Part shown: positions 7,843 to 16,214 of the stretch, piece by piece
Layout of the letters: each line of letters begins with the position of its first letter
Position numbering within the stretch: the first letter of the stretch is position 1
NCBI GenBank assembly: GCA_910578505.1
Contig: CAJTPV010000020.1
Location: forward strand, 1-57,814
Direction: 5' to 3'
From: an uncultured Oscillospiraceae bacterium
GTDB taxonomy: Bacteria > Bacillota > Clostridia > Oscillospirales > Oscillospiraceae
Length of the DNA stretch: 57,814 nt
Position numbers and translations under genes: made by a program
The notes under the pieces: model-generated
The model's input: the letters and a program-made list of their open reading frames with translations, nothing else
The model's database searches: none
Told to the model about the DNA's origin: nothing

Positions 7843-8739
7843 TTACAGGGGCATCACCGCCCACACGCCAGCTGCCAGCGCCGCTGAGACCGCCGCCTGC
7901 ATAGCCTTCCCCACCCAGTGCCAGCGGAACCCCAGCCCCTCCGCCACGCCCATGGCCTGGCAGTGGACGGACAGCCCGCCCCATCCGGCAATGGCTGCGG
8001 CGGCGATAAACCCGGCCTGTCCCGGCTCCAGGGCCGCCATGCCCGTGACCATCTCCAGGGCTCCCAGCAGCATGCCGGGGATTTGGGCGGGCATCAGCGC
8101 CGCCAGCGCCTGGAACAGCACCACAAAGGCGCAGATATTCATCATGGACGCCGCCGCACCGGAGACGGACGTGGTCAGCGCCTGAGGCAGGCTCACCGGC
8201 TTTACCGGCAGGCTGCTCCGGAGCAGTCCCGGCCCCCGGTCCCTCTGCACGCGGCAGAGGACCATCCCCGCCAGCAGCGCGGCGGTTATATGTATGATGA
8301 ACAGCCGGACTCCCGCCCGCTGGCTCCCCAGGACCCCCGCGCCCGCATACCCCAGCAGGAACGCGGGCCCGCAGTTGTCGCAGAACCCCAGCAGCAGCTC
8401 CGCCTCCTGCCGGGAAATCTGCCCCTGCCGGTACAGCTCCGCCGCCGTCCTCGCGCCGGAGGGATACCCGCCCAGCAGTCCCGCCAGCAGCGGCAGTACG
8501 CAGATGCCCCGCATATGAAACAGGGGCCTCATGACCGGCGCGCACAGCCCCTGCAGGCCGTCCGCCAGCCCCAATTGCAGCAGCAGAGAGACCACCACAA
8601 AAAAGGGGAACAGGGACGGGATCACCGTGCCTGCGCACAGCCGCAGGCCCTGCTGCACTGCCGCCGCGGCATCGGCGGGACGGTACAAGAGAAGTGCGCC
8701 CACCGCCAGGACCGCCGCCAAAGGAAACGCTTTTTTCAT
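7843..8739 (-). CDS. YlbJ-like integral membrane protein (nucleoside-recognition/Gate domain)
   Basis: Polytopic membrane protein of 298 residues. It shows the two motifs typical of sporulation protein YlbJ and related Gate-domain proteins: LLGGYPSGA (near residue 90) and LLGFCDNCGPAFLLG (near 117), each between hydrophobic segments. It is shorter than Bacillus YlbJ (about 400 residues), so orthology is uncertain. It may transport a small molecule during spore formation. Abuts the TfoX-N gene tail to tail. Confidence 0.7.
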   Translation of the reverse strand: MKKAFPLAAVLAVGALLLYRPADAAAAVQQGLRLCAGTVIPSLFPFFVVVSLLLQLGLADGLQGLCAPVMRPLFHMRGICVLPLLAGLLGGYPSGARTAAELYRQGQISRQEAELLLGFCDNCGPAFLLGYAGAGVLGSQRAGVRLFIIHITAALLAGMVLCRVQRDRGPGLLRSSLPVKPVSLPQALTTSVSGAAASMMNICAFVVLFQALAALMPAQIPGMLLGALEMVTGMAALEPGQAGFIAAAAIAGWGGLSVHCQAMGVAEGLGFRWHWVGKAMQAAVSAALAAGVWAVMPL

Positions 8740-8768
8740 TCGTCATCACCCATCCAGAGCATATGCGA

Positions 8769-8798
8769 GGCCCGGACAAGTTATGCCTTGTCCGGGCC
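8769..8798 (-). terminator. Hairpin downstream of the lipoprotein gene
   Basis: Perfect 12-bp stem GGCCCGGACAAG / CTTGTCCGGGCC with a 6-base loop, between the lipoprotein gene and the YlbJ-like gene. No strong T-run follows, so it may act as a processing or attenuating hairpin rather than a complete terminator. Confidence 0.45.
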
Positions 8799-8803
8799 AA
8801 TGC

Positions 8804-9280
8804 TTATTGCTCCGCAAAGCTGTGGAGGTATTCCGCCGCAGTCTCCCCCAGGGTGAAGGTGAAGGACGCGAAGGGGAACTCCATGGTCAGGCAATTGCTG
8901 CCGCTGTAGGTGTACATGGTGCAAAGCTGTGTCAGCTTTGCGTCCGCCGGGTCCATACCGGCCTTGACGGTCTCTGTCTGCATCATGATGATGGCGCACT
9001 CCCGCTCCGCCTCCGGCGGCGTCTCTGCCAGATCCCTGATCTTCCAGCTGTCCTCGTCCAGCTGTCCCAGGAACTGCTCGATCTCCCGTTCACCGTCGAA
9101 TACGGCCAGCACCTTGCCCGTGGCGGCGTCGGTGATCTTGATCTGCTGGGTCTTTTTCAGGTCGTCCGTCCCCGCCCGGACGTCGAAACCGCTGTCAGGT
9201 TTGTACTCTACAGCCACACACCCGCCCAGCAGTCCGGCGTAGCAGAGAAGGGCCAGCATCAATACGATAAGTTTTTTCAT
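8804..9280 (-). CDS. Putative lipoprotein of unknown function
   Basis: A 158-residue secreted protein with a lipoprotein signal peptide (MKKLIVLMLALLCYAGLLGGC, lipobox LGGC). The mature part is small and acidic with no domain I recognise (TGKVLAVFDGEREIEQFL is the best-ordered segment). ATG 9280 was chosen because the frame extends far upstream without a signal sequence and AAAGGAT precedes this codon. It follows the ABC permease gene on the same strand by 23 bases and may be in its operon. Confidence 0.7.
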   Translation of the reverse strand: MKKLIVLMLALLCYAGLLGGCVAVEYKPDSGFDVRAGTDDLKKTQQIKITDAATGKVLAVFDGEREIEQFLGQLDEDSWKIRDLAETPPEAERECAIIMMQTETVKAGMDPADAKLTQLCTMYTYSGSNCLTMEFPFASFTFTLGETAAEYLHSFAEQ

Positions 9281-9303
9281 ATTATTTGAATCCTTTCTGT
9301 ATA

Positions 9304-10122
9304 CTATTCCAGATTCAACCTCCTGCGCAGGATGTACTCCGTCAGGAAGAAGTACACCGCGCCGCCGATACCCACGAAGAGGATGGAGAACCACAGGGAC
9401 ATATGGAGAGACTGCCAGACGGGATAGCCGCTTTTTCCCCAAAAGAGGTCGCTCAGAAAATCGCCCAGCATGTCGCCGAAGATATTGTTGATGGAGCTCA
9501 GCAGCATACTCACCACCACGTGGATGCCGATATAAGCCGCTACGCTCATGGCGGCGCGGTTTTTGTTGAACAGGTGCCCAATCGCCATCGCCAGATAGAG
9601 CATCAGATAGCTCTGGGCCATGCCCACCAGGAGCAGAAGCAGAAATTCCAGTATGACCAGGAATGCGTTGATGACGTTGGTATTGCCCCGGAGGGCCTCC
9701 CAGAACCAGCGCAATACGTGGAAAATTTCCCTGATGTCAACCACCGGCGAGACGATCACCAGGATGGACACAATGGCGATTACGATGCTGATGACTGTCA
9801 GCACCACCGCGCACACCAGCTTGGAGGCGATCAGCGCCCAGGGCCGCACCGGCAGGGTGTGCATCAGATAGCCCTCGTCCCCCAGCAGGCCCTTGTAAAA
9901 GCGCTGCACCGTAAAGATGACGGCGATGACAAACATGGCAATCATGATGGACACAAAGACGAACATGGCAATTGCCGCCACGGTCTCCCCGGTGGCGCTG
10001 GTGCTGTCCAGGCCGGACAGGGTGAACCGGTTGACCACCGCCAGCACCAGGGCGGCGGGCCAGATAAACGCGAATTGCTTCAGCATAGACCGGAAATCGT
10101 ATTTCAGCAGTTTTCCAAACAT
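9304..10122 (-). CDS. ABC-2 type transporter permease
   Basis: Membrane protein of 272 residues with about six hydrophobic segments and the loop YKGLLGDEGYLMHTLPV, typical of ABC-2 permeases paired with YtrB/YhcG-like ATPases. Its start codon overlaps the stop of the ATPase gene (TGATG). Together with the GntR regulator it forms a three-gene unit resembling ytr-type stress-responsive exporters. The substrate is unknown. Confidence 0.85.
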   Translation of the reverse strand: MFGKLLKYDFRSMLKQFAFIWPAALVLAVVNRFTLSGLDSTSATGETVAAIAMFVFVSIMIAMFVIAVIFTVQRFYKGLLGDEGYLMHTLPVRPWALIASKLVCAVVLTVISIVIAIVSILVIVSPVVDIREIFHVLRWFWEALRGNTNVINAFLVILEFLLLLLVGMAQSYLMLYLAMAIGHLFNKNRAAMSVAAYIGIHVVVSMLLSSINNIFGDMLGDFLSDLFWGKSGYPVWQSLHMSLWFSILFVGIGGAVYFFLTEYILRRRLNLE

Positions 10123-10847
10123 CAGAAATTCCCTCCCTCATAATTCCGCGCCCGGAAGACCTCCCGGAACAGGGCGTCCACACTCTTCCCCTCCTGCTCC
10201 CGGATGCTGTCCACGCCGTTGTGGAGCACCACCTGCCCGTCCTTGAGGAAAATGGCCTCGTCCAGCACCTTCTCGATGTCGCTGATGAGGTGGGTGGAGA
10301 TCATCACCGTGCCCTCCTCGTTGTAGTTGGTCAGGATGGTGTTCAAAATAAAGTCCCGTGCCGCCGGGTCCACGCCGGCGATGGGTTCATCCAGCAGGTA
10401 CGCCTGGGCCTTCCGGGCCATGACCAGCACCAGCTGTACCTTCTCCTTGGTGCCCTTGGACATGGTCTTCAGCCGGTCGCTGGGCGTGACCCCCAGGCTG
10501 GCGCACATGGACATGGCCTTGGCCCGGTCGAAGTCGGCGTAAAAATCCGCGAACAGGTCGAACAGGTCCGTAGCCTTCATCCAGTCGGCGAAGTACATCC
10601 GGTCCGGCAGGTAGCTGACGATGGACTTGGTGTAGGGCCCCACCGGCTGGCCGTCGATGGTCACCGCGCCGTCCGTAGGCTGGAGCAGACCGCAGAGAAT
10701 TTTGATCAGCGTGGTTTTCCCGCTACCGTTGGGGCCCAGCAGCCCCACGATGCGGCCCCGCCCCAGCTCCAGGTTCACCCCGCTCAGGGCGGGTTTGTTT
10801 CCGTACCGCTTGGTCAGGCCGGTACAGGTGACAAGCAGTTCATTCAT
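10122..10847 (-). CDS. ABC transporter ATP-binding protein
   Basis: ATPase of 241 residues with Walker A GPNGSGKT (near residue 37), Walker B AYLLDEPIAGVDP and the switch STH. The signature region reads MSKGTKEKVQ rather than LSGGQ, as in the YhcG/YtrB group. ATG 10847 overlaps the end of the GntR gene by 8 bases. It energises the permease encoded immediately downstream. Confidence 0.9.
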   Translation of the reverse strand: MNELLVTCTGLTKRYGNKPALSGVNLELGRGRIVGLLGPNGSGKTTLIKILCGLLQPTDGAVTIDGQPVGPYTKSIVSYLPDRMYFADWMKATDLFDLFADFYADFDRAKAMSMCASLGVTPSDRLKTMSKGTKEKVQLVLVMARKAQAYLLDEPIAGVDPAARDFILNTILTNYNEEGTVMISTHLISDIEKVLDEAIFLKDGQVVLHNGVDSIREQEGKSVDALFREVFRARNYEGGNF

Positions 10848-11205
10848 CGTGTAATTCCTCCTTAATGATCGCAAGGGCGTCCGCCCGGCTGTAGCCGAGC
10901 TCCTCCAGTATGCGCAGGCATTGGGACACAGCCGCTCTGGCCCGCTCCAGCCGCGCCGCCCGGATGACGTCAATGTCCTCCGTCACGGTCCGCCCGGCGG
11001 TACGGCTGCCCGCGGCCAGGCCGTTCTGCTCCAGCTGGGCCATGGCCCGCTGCATGGTGTTGGGGTTGACACCGGCCTGGGCCGCCAGCTCCCGCACAGC
11101 GGGCAGACGGCTGCCGGGGGGATATTCGCCATTCAGAATCAGCAGGGTGATCTGCTCTGTCAGCTGCTGCCAGATGGGGCGATCTTCTGTAAAATGCCAG
11201 TCCAT
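10840..11205 (-). CDS. GntR-family regulator, YtrA subfamily
   Basis: A 121-residue regulator with an N-terminal winged helix (PIWQQLTEQI, SRLPAVRELAAQAGVNPNTMQRAMAQLE) and a short C-terminal dimerisation helix, the size of the YtrA subfamily. Members usually repress the ABC operon they head. A perfect inverted repeat upstream (11225-11256) is the likely operator. GAGGAGG precedes the ATG. Confidence 0.9.
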   Translation of the reverse strand: MDWHFTEDRPIWQQLTEQITLLILNGEYPPGSRLPAVRELAAQAGVNPNTMQRAMAQLEQNGLAAGSRTAGRTVTEDIDVIRAARLERARAAVSQCLRILEELGYSRADALAIIKEELHDE

Positions 11206-11224
11206 GCGCGTCCTCCTCTCTGTG

Positions 11225-11278
11225 TATTATTGTATTATGCAATTAATACAATAATACATTTTGCGCGGTTTGTCAAGG
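11225..11278 (-). promoter_or_regulatory. Promoter and 13-bp inverted-repeat operator of the gntR-ABC operon
   Basis: TATTATTGTATTA (11225-11237) and its exact reverse complement TAATACAATAATA (11244-11256) are separated by 6 bases. On the minus strand TTGACA lies just upstream, and a weak -10 (TATTGT) falls inside the repeat. Binding of the GntR protein there would block transcription, giving autorepression (inference). Confidence 0.7.
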
Positions 11279-11349
11279 GGGGCGGCAAAATTTTTTCCGT
11301 GCAGAGAGCGTTCTGCCGCCGGGCCAGCTTCGGCAGGCCAGCAAACAGC

Positions 11350-11375
11350 GGGCCGGAGGGATCTCCCTCCGGCCC
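11350..11375 (-). terminator. Hairpin at the end of the fatty-acid operon
   Basis: Perfect 12-bp GC-rich stem GGGCCGGAGGGA / TCCCTCCGGCCC with a 2-base spacer, 11 bases beyond the marR stop. No long T-run follows, but the position fits transcription termination. Confidence 0.6.
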
Positions 11376-11385
11376 GCCGGTACCG

Positions 11386-11844
11386 CTATTTCTCACCATT
11401 CCCGCCGGGCAGCCGGATCTCCGGCATAAGCTCCCGGCTGACGATCTCCAGCATCTCCTCCAGCTTCGCGCACTCCTCAGGGGGGAACCGCTCCACAATG
11501 CGCTCCATGACCTGGGCGATATAGGAGGTGCTGATATTATAGTAGTCCAGATATTTCTGGGTGACCTCCAGATGATATTCCCGCCGGTCCTTTTCCGAGC
11601 GGATCTTGCGGATATACCCCTTTTCCACCAGGCTGTTGACCTTGTAGGCGGCGTTGGGAGTGGAGATGCACATAAAAGTGGCAAACTCATTGACTGTCGG
11701 GCTGCCCAGGGCCTGGATGCTCTCCATGCAGAAGGTCTCCATGGTGGTCAGGCTGGCCTCCCGGCTCTGGAACCGCCGGAAAATTTCCTGATAAAAGTGG
11801 AGCTTGAATTTGGTATACACAGTAAAAAAAGCGTCCTTCAGCAT
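11386..11844 (-). CDS. MarR-family regulator, candidate fatty-acid operon repressor
   Basis: A 152-residue winged-helix protein of the MarR family (TVNEFATFMCISTPNAAYKVNSL as recognition region, SEKDRREYHLEVT as wing). It is the last gene of the fatty-acid operon, 67 bases after fabZ. In streptococci the MarR protein FabT represses a similar gene set, so I infer a FabT-like role here, probably acting at the palindrome upstream of acpP. Direct orthology to FabT is not shown. Confidence 0.8.
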   Translation of the reverse strand: MLKDAFFTVYTKFKLHFYQEIFRRFQSREASLTTMETFCMESIQALGSPTVNEFATFMCISTPNAAYKVNSLVEKGYIRKIRSEKDRREYHLEVTQKYLDYYNISTSYIAQVMERIVERFPPEECAKLEEMLEIVSRELMPEIRLPGGNGEK

Positions 11845-11910
11845 AATGCAACCTCTCTTTTCCTCTGTCTGCCGATCAGTATACCAGCAATCAGGAAAAA
11901 AGACAAGTGC

Positions 11911-12342
11911 TCACCCCTGCTGCACGGCAAAAGTCAGCTCTGCCGTACACACGGCCTGTCCGTCCACCGCGGCGGTGCAGCTGCCGAAGCCCACCGGCCC
12001 CCGCCGTTTGGTCAGGACGCACTCCAGCTCCAGCACATCCCCAGGGATCACCTTTTTTTTGAATCTGGCGTTCTTCACGCCGCCGAACAGCACCAGCTTT
12101 CCCTTGTCCTCCGGGCAGGTGAGGATGGCCACCGCCCCCACCTGGGCCATGGCCTCCAGGATCAGCACGCCGGGCATGACGTGCTCCTGGGGGAAGTGGC
12201 CGCAGAAGAACTGCTCGTTGACGCTGACGCACTTTACCCCCTTGGCCCGCACCCCCGGCTCGCACTCGTCGATGCGGTCCACCAGGGCGAAGGGGTAGCG
12301 GTGGGGCAGAATTTCCGCAATCTGATTGGAATTAAGCCTCAT
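11911..12342 (-). CDS. fabZ: 3-hydroxyacyl-ACP dehydratase FabZ
   Basis: Dehydrates 3-hydroxyacyl-ACP in each elongation cycle. At 143 residues it has the hot-dog fold motifs: H49 in CGHFPQEHVMPG and E63 in LILEAMAQ are the catalytic pair, with LPHRYPFALVDR at the N-terminus. It overlaps the end of fabF by 11 bases, consistent with one operon. Confidence 0.95.
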   Translation of the reverse strand: MRLNSNQIAEILPHRYPFALVDRIDECEPGVRAKGVKCVSVNEQFFCGHFPQEHVMPGVLILEAMAQVGAVAILTCPEDKGKLVLFGGVKNARFKKKVIPGDVLELECVLTKRRGPVGFGSCTAAVDGQAVCTAELTFAVQQG

Positions 12343-13585
12343 GGTCCGCCTCCCATTTTTTCAGCAGTACGCTGGCGTTGTGGCCGCCGAAGCCCAGGGA
12401 GTTGGACAGGGCGTACCGCAGGGGCAGCTCCCGGCCCTGGTTGGGCACCACGTCCAGATCGCAGGCCTCGTCCGGGACCTGATAGTTGATGGTGGCCGGG
12501 ACAAAGCCGTCCCGCAGGGACAGGGCGGTAAAGATGGCCTCCACGGCTCCCGCAGCCCCCAGCATGTGTCCGGTCATGGACTTGGTGGAGCTGACGCACA
12601 GCTCTTTGGCGTGGGGGCCGAACACCGTCTTGATGGCGGCGGTCTCGCCGGCGTCGTTGAGGGGGGTGGAGGTGCCGTGGGCGTTGATGTAGCCCACCGC
12701 CTCCGGCCCCACGCCGCCGTCCGCCAATGCCATGGCCATAGCCTTTGCGCCGCCGCTGCCGTCGGGACGGGGGGCGGTCATGTGGTAGGCGTCGCAGGTA
12801 GCGCCGTAGCCCGCCAGCTCCGCGTAGATGTTCGCGTTCCGGGCCAGGGCGTGGCCCAGCTCCTCCAGCAGCAGAATGCCCGCGCCCTCCCCCATGACGA
12901 AGCCGCTGCGCTCCTTGTCAAAGGGGATGGAGGCCCGGTTGGGGTCTGTTGCCTGGCTGAGGGCCTTCATGGACGTGAAGCCCCCCACGGACAGGACGGT
13001 GATGCTGGACTCCGTGCCGCCGCAGAGCATACAGTCCGCGTAGCCGTCCCGGATGTACCGGAAGGCGTCGCCCACGGCGTTGGTGCCCCCGGCGCAGGCG
13101 GTGACCGGGCAGGAGCACATGCCCCGGAACCCGGCGTGGATGGCGATCTGACCGGCGGCCATATTGCAGATGGCGGTGGGGATATAGTAGGGGGACACCC
13201 GGTCCCAGTTCCGCTCCGCCCCCTTCAGGCACTCGCTCTCCGTGATGGCCTGCCCGCCGATGCCGCTGGAGACGATGACGCCGCAGCGGTCCAGGTCCAG
13301 GCGCTCCAAATTGACGCTGCTGTCCGCCAGAGCTTCTTTGGCGGCGGCCAGGGCCAGCTGGGTAAAGCGGCCCATGTGCTTGGCCTCCATGCGGGAAACA
13401 TACTGCTCCGGGTCAAAGCCCTTCACCTCCGCCGCCAGGGTCACTTTTTTTCCGGCGGCATCGTACTGGGTGATGGGGCCGACGCCGCAGACGCCGGCCC
13501 GCACTGCCTGCCAGCTGTCCGGAGCGGTCAGGCCCAGGGGCGTCACCGCGCCCAGGCCGGTGATGACAACTCGTCTTTTGCTCAT
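12332..13585 (-). CDS. fabF: 3-oxoacyl-ACP synthase II FabF
   Basis: Elongating condensing enzyme of 417 residues with the catalytic triad C164 (VTACAGGTNA), H303 (NAHGTSTPLND) and H340 (KSMTGHMLGAAG), plus K335. Family length is typical. Positioned between fabG and fabZ in the operon. No fabB paralogue is seen nearby. Confidence 0.96.
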   Translation of the reverse strand: MSKRRVVITGLGAVTPLGLTAPDSWQAVRAGVCGVGPITQYDAAGKKVTLAAEVKGFDPEQYVSRMEAKHMGRFTQLALAAAKEALADSSVNLERLDLDRCGVIVSSGIGGQAITESECLKGAERNWDRVSPYYIPTAICNMAAGQIAIHAGFRGMCSCPVTACAGGTNAVGDAFRYIRDGYADCMLCGGTESSITVLSVGGFTSMKALSQATDPNRASIPFDKERSGFVMGEGAGILLLEELGHALARNANIYAELAGYGATCDAYHMTAPRPDGSGGAKAMAMALADGGVGPEAVGYINAHGTSTPLNDAGETAAIKTVFGPHAKELCVSSTKSMTGHMLGAAGAVEAIFTALSLRDGFVPATINYQVPDEACDLDVVPNQGRELPLRYALSNSLGFGGHNASVLLKKWEADHEA

Positions 13586-13600
13586 ACGCTTCTCCCTTCG

Positions 13601-14344
13601 TCACATGGCCATGCCGCCGTCCACGCACAGCACCTGTCCGGTGATATAGGCGGCGCTGTCACCGGCAAAAAACGCCACGGCCTTGGCCACGTCCGCCGCC
13701 GCGCCCATCTTCCCCATGGGGATGGAGGCCAGGGTGGCGGTCCGGGCCTTCTCCGGCATGGCGGCGGTCATATCGGTGTCAATGAACCCCGGCGCAACCG
13801 CGTTGACGGTGACGCCCCGTCCGGCCAGCTCCTTGGCGGCGGACTTGGTCATGCCCACCACGCCGGCCTTGCTGGCGGCGTAGTTGACCTGTCCGGCGTT
13901 GCCCCGCAGGCCCACCACGGAGCTGAGGTTGACGATCCGGCCATACCGCTGCTTCACCATCTGCCGGGATACCGCCTTCATGCACAGAAATGTCCCCTTC
14001 AGATTGGCGGCAATGACCTGGTCGAAGTCCTCCTCCTTCATGCTCATTAGCAGGCCGTCCCTGGTAATGCCCGCGTTGTTGACCAGGATATCGATCCGGC
14101 CAAACTCCTGCAGGGCAGTCTCCATCAGCCGGGCCACCTGCTGGGGGCTGGACACGTCGCAGCGCACGGTCAGGGCCCTGACGCCCATGGCCTCACAGGC
14201 GGCGGCGGTCTGCCGGGCCGTGGCCTCGCTGCCGGCGTAGCAGAGCACAACGTCCGCGCCCTGGGTTGCCAGCTCCAGGCATACCGCCCGCCCGATGCCC
14301 CGGCCTCCGCCGGTGACAACGGCGGTTTTTCCTTTCAAGCTCAT
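13601..14344 (-). CDS. fabG: 3-oxoacyl-ACP reductase FabG
   Basis: NADPH-dependent short-chain dehydrogenase of 247 residues. It has the nucleotide motif TGGGRGIG (11-18), NNAG (89-92), active-site S142, Y155 and K159 (YAASK). ATG 14344 overlaps the fabD stop codon (ATGA), so the genes are translationally coupled. A longer upstream start lacks support. Confidence 0.95.
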   Translation of the reverse strand: MSLKGKTAVVTGGGRGIGRAVCLELATQGADVVLCYAGSEATARQTAAACEAMGVRALTVRCDVSSPQQVARLMETALQEFGRIDILVNNAGITRDGLLMSMKEEDFDQVIAANLKGTFLCMKAVSRQMVKQRYGRIVNLSSVVGLRGNAGQVNYAASKAGVVGMTKSAAKELAGRGVTVNAVAPGFIDTDMTAAMPEKARTATLASIPMGKMGAAADVAKAVAFFAGDSAAYITGQVLCVDGGMAM

Positions 14345-15288
14345 GGCCTCTCCTCCTTGTTCAGCGCCGCCAGCCAATCCGGCAGGCGCTCCACGTCCGG
14401 CACGGTCTCCACCGCGTACACCGGCATCTCCGGTAACGTTCTGCGGACAAAGCCGCTGAGGGCCGTCCCCGGCCCGATCTCCAGAATGGCGTCCACACCC
14501 ATCGCCGCCATGGCCCGGATGCTGTCCTCCATATAGACGCTGTTCTGGACCTGCCGGACCAGCAGCTCCGGGATGGATTCGTCCCCGTTTCTGGGCCGGC
14601 CCAGACAGTTGAAAATGACCGGGATGGCCGGCTCGGCAAAGGAGACGGTCCGGAAATAGGACGCCAGCGCCGTTCCGGCGGGGGCCATCAGGGGGGTGTG
14701 GAAGGGCCCGCTGACCTTCAAAGGCATACAGCGCCGGGCCCCCTTCTCCTTGGCCAGGGCAGCGGCTCTCTCCACCGCCGCCTTCTCCCCGCCGATGACC
14801 AGCTGTCCGGGACAGTTGTAGTTGGCGATGACCACCACGCCCAGGCTGGACGCCTCGCCGCAGGCCGCCTCCAATGCCGCCCGGTCCAGGCCCAGCACGG
14901 CCACCATAGCGCTCTCCAGCCCCTGTGCGGCCCGCTCCATGGCCTGCCCCCGGAACGCCACAGTCCGAATGGCGGTCCGGGCGTCAAAGACCCCGGCGGC
15001 GTGGAGGGCGGAGTACTCTCCCAGGCTCAGTCCTGCCGTGACGGAAGGAATAACGCCCCGCTCCAACAGCACCGCCGTCAGCCCGGCGGCAAAGGCCACC
15101 ATGCAGGGCTGGGTATACCGGGTCTGGTTGATGAGATTCTGACTGTCAATAAAGCAGACTTCTTTCAGGTCAAAGCCCACGTCCGCGCCGTCCAGCACGC
15201 TCCGGAAGGCGGGGTAGGCCCCGTAGAGGTCCGTGCCCATGCCGGGGTGCTGGCTGCCCTGGCCGGCGTACAGAAAGCCCAGCTTCAT
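14341..15288 (-). CDS. fabD: Malonyl-CoA:ACP transacylase FabD
   Basis: Transfers malonyl groups from CoA to ACP. It has 315 residues, an N-terminal GQGSQHPGMG, nucleophile S88 in GLSLGEYSAL and a histidine in SGPFHTPLM. ATG 15288 overlaps the fabK stop (ATGA) and has GGAGGG about 8 bases upstream; an in-frame ATG at 15303 is less well placed. Confidence 0.94.
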   Translation of the reverse strand: MKLGFLYAGQGSQHPGMGTDLYGAYPAFRSVLDGADVGFDLKEVCFIDSQNLINQTRYTQPCMVAFAAGLTAVLLERGVIPSVTAGLSLGEYSALHAAGVFDARTAIRTVAFRGQAMERAAQGLESAMVAVLGLDRAALEAACGEASSLGVVVIANYNCPGQLVIGGEKAAVERAAALAKEKGARRCMPLKVSGPFHTPLMAPAGTALASYFRTVSFAEPAIPVIFNCLGRPRNGDESIPELLVRQVQNSVYMEDSIRAMAAMGVDAILEIGPGTALSGFVRRTLPEMPVYAVETVPDVERLPDWLAALNKEERP

Positions 15289-16214
15289 CCCAGGGCCCTC
15301 CATGTTGCCTGGCCCTGGGTCCAGAGCTCCTGCAGGATGTCCTTCACGGGACGGATCTCATGGAGCATCCCGGCCACCTGGCCGCACATGACGCTGCCGG
15401 TGTCCACGTCGCCGTCCAGCACCGCCCGGCGCAGTCCGCCCAGGGTCACTTTCTCCAATTCCTCCAGGCTGGCTCCCCGCTTCTCCAGAGCCAGGTACTC
15501 CCGTGCCATCTTGTTTTTCAGCACCCGCACCGGGCCGCCGATGGACCGGCCCGTGACGGTGGTGTCGCTGTCTTTCGCTTTGAGAAGGGCCTGCTTATAG
15601 TTTTCATGGATGGGGCACTCCCGGCTCACCAGCAGGCAGGTGCCCACCTGGACGCCGCAGGCCCCCAGGGCAAAGGCCGCAGCCAGCTGCCGTCCGCTGG
15701 CAATGCCCCCGGCGGCGATGACCGGCACGTTCACCGCGTCCGCCACCTGGGGGACCAGGGCCATGGTGGTCATCTCCCCCACGTGTCCGCCGGACTCGGC
15801 GCCCTCGGCGATGACCGCGTCGATGCCGGCCCGCTCCAGCCGCTTGGCCAGGATGGCCGCCGCCACCACGGGGATGACCTTGATGCCGGCGTCCTTCCAG
15901 GCGGGGATGTACTGGCCGGGGTTGCCCGCGCCGGTGGTGACCACGGCCACCCGCTCCTGGGTGATGACCTGGGCCAGCTCCCCGGCGATGGGGTTCATCA
16001 GCATCAGGTTGACGCCGAAGGGCTGATCCGTCCGCTCCCGGCAGATGCGGATCTGCTCCCGCAGCTGGCCGGGGGTGTGCATGCCGCCGGCGGCAATGAT
16101 GCCCAGGGCGCCCGCGTTGGAGCAGGCGGCGGCAAAGGCTCCGTCGGCAATGTTGGCCATGCCGCCCTGGATAATGGGGAGCTGCGTCCCCAGCAGTTCG
16201 TTCAGTCGTTTCAT
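15285..16214 (-). CDS. fabK: Enoyl-ACP reductase II FabK (FMN-dependent)
   Basis: TIM-barrel flavoprotein of the nitronate monooxygenase/FabK group, 309 residues. It starts LGTQLPIIQGGMANIA and carries GAESGGHVGE and the phosphate-binding AAGGIASGRQ. It catalyses the last reduction of the elongation cycle and replaces FabI, so triclosan insensitivity is expected by family. ATG 16214 overlaps the fabH stop. Operon context makes FabK much more likely than a nitronate monooxygenase. Confidence 0.92.
   Translation of the reverse strand: MKRLNELLGTQLPIIQGGMANIADGAFAAACSNAGALGIIAAGGMHTPGQLREQIRICRERTDQPFGVNLMLMNPIAGELAQVITQERVAVVTTGAGNPGQYIPAWKDAGIKVIPVVAAAILAKRLERAGIDAVIAEGAESGGHVGEMTTMALVPQVADAVNVPVIAAGGIASGRQLAAAFALGACGVQVGTCLLVSRECPIHENYKQALLKAKDSDTTVTGRSIGGPVRVLKNKMAREYLALEKRGASLEELEKVTLGGLRRAVLDGDVDTGSVMCGQVAGMLHEIRPVKDILQELWTQGQATWRALG

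Noticed and set aside
12326..14050. Long plus-strand open frame (574 codons) opposite fabF and fabG
   Set aside because: Antisense to conserved genes, low-complexity Gly/His/Ala composition and no ribosome-binding site.
15285..16214. Nitronate monooxygenase instead of FabK
   Set aside because: The family is shared, but the position between fabH and fabD with overlapping starts and the absence of fabI favour FabK.
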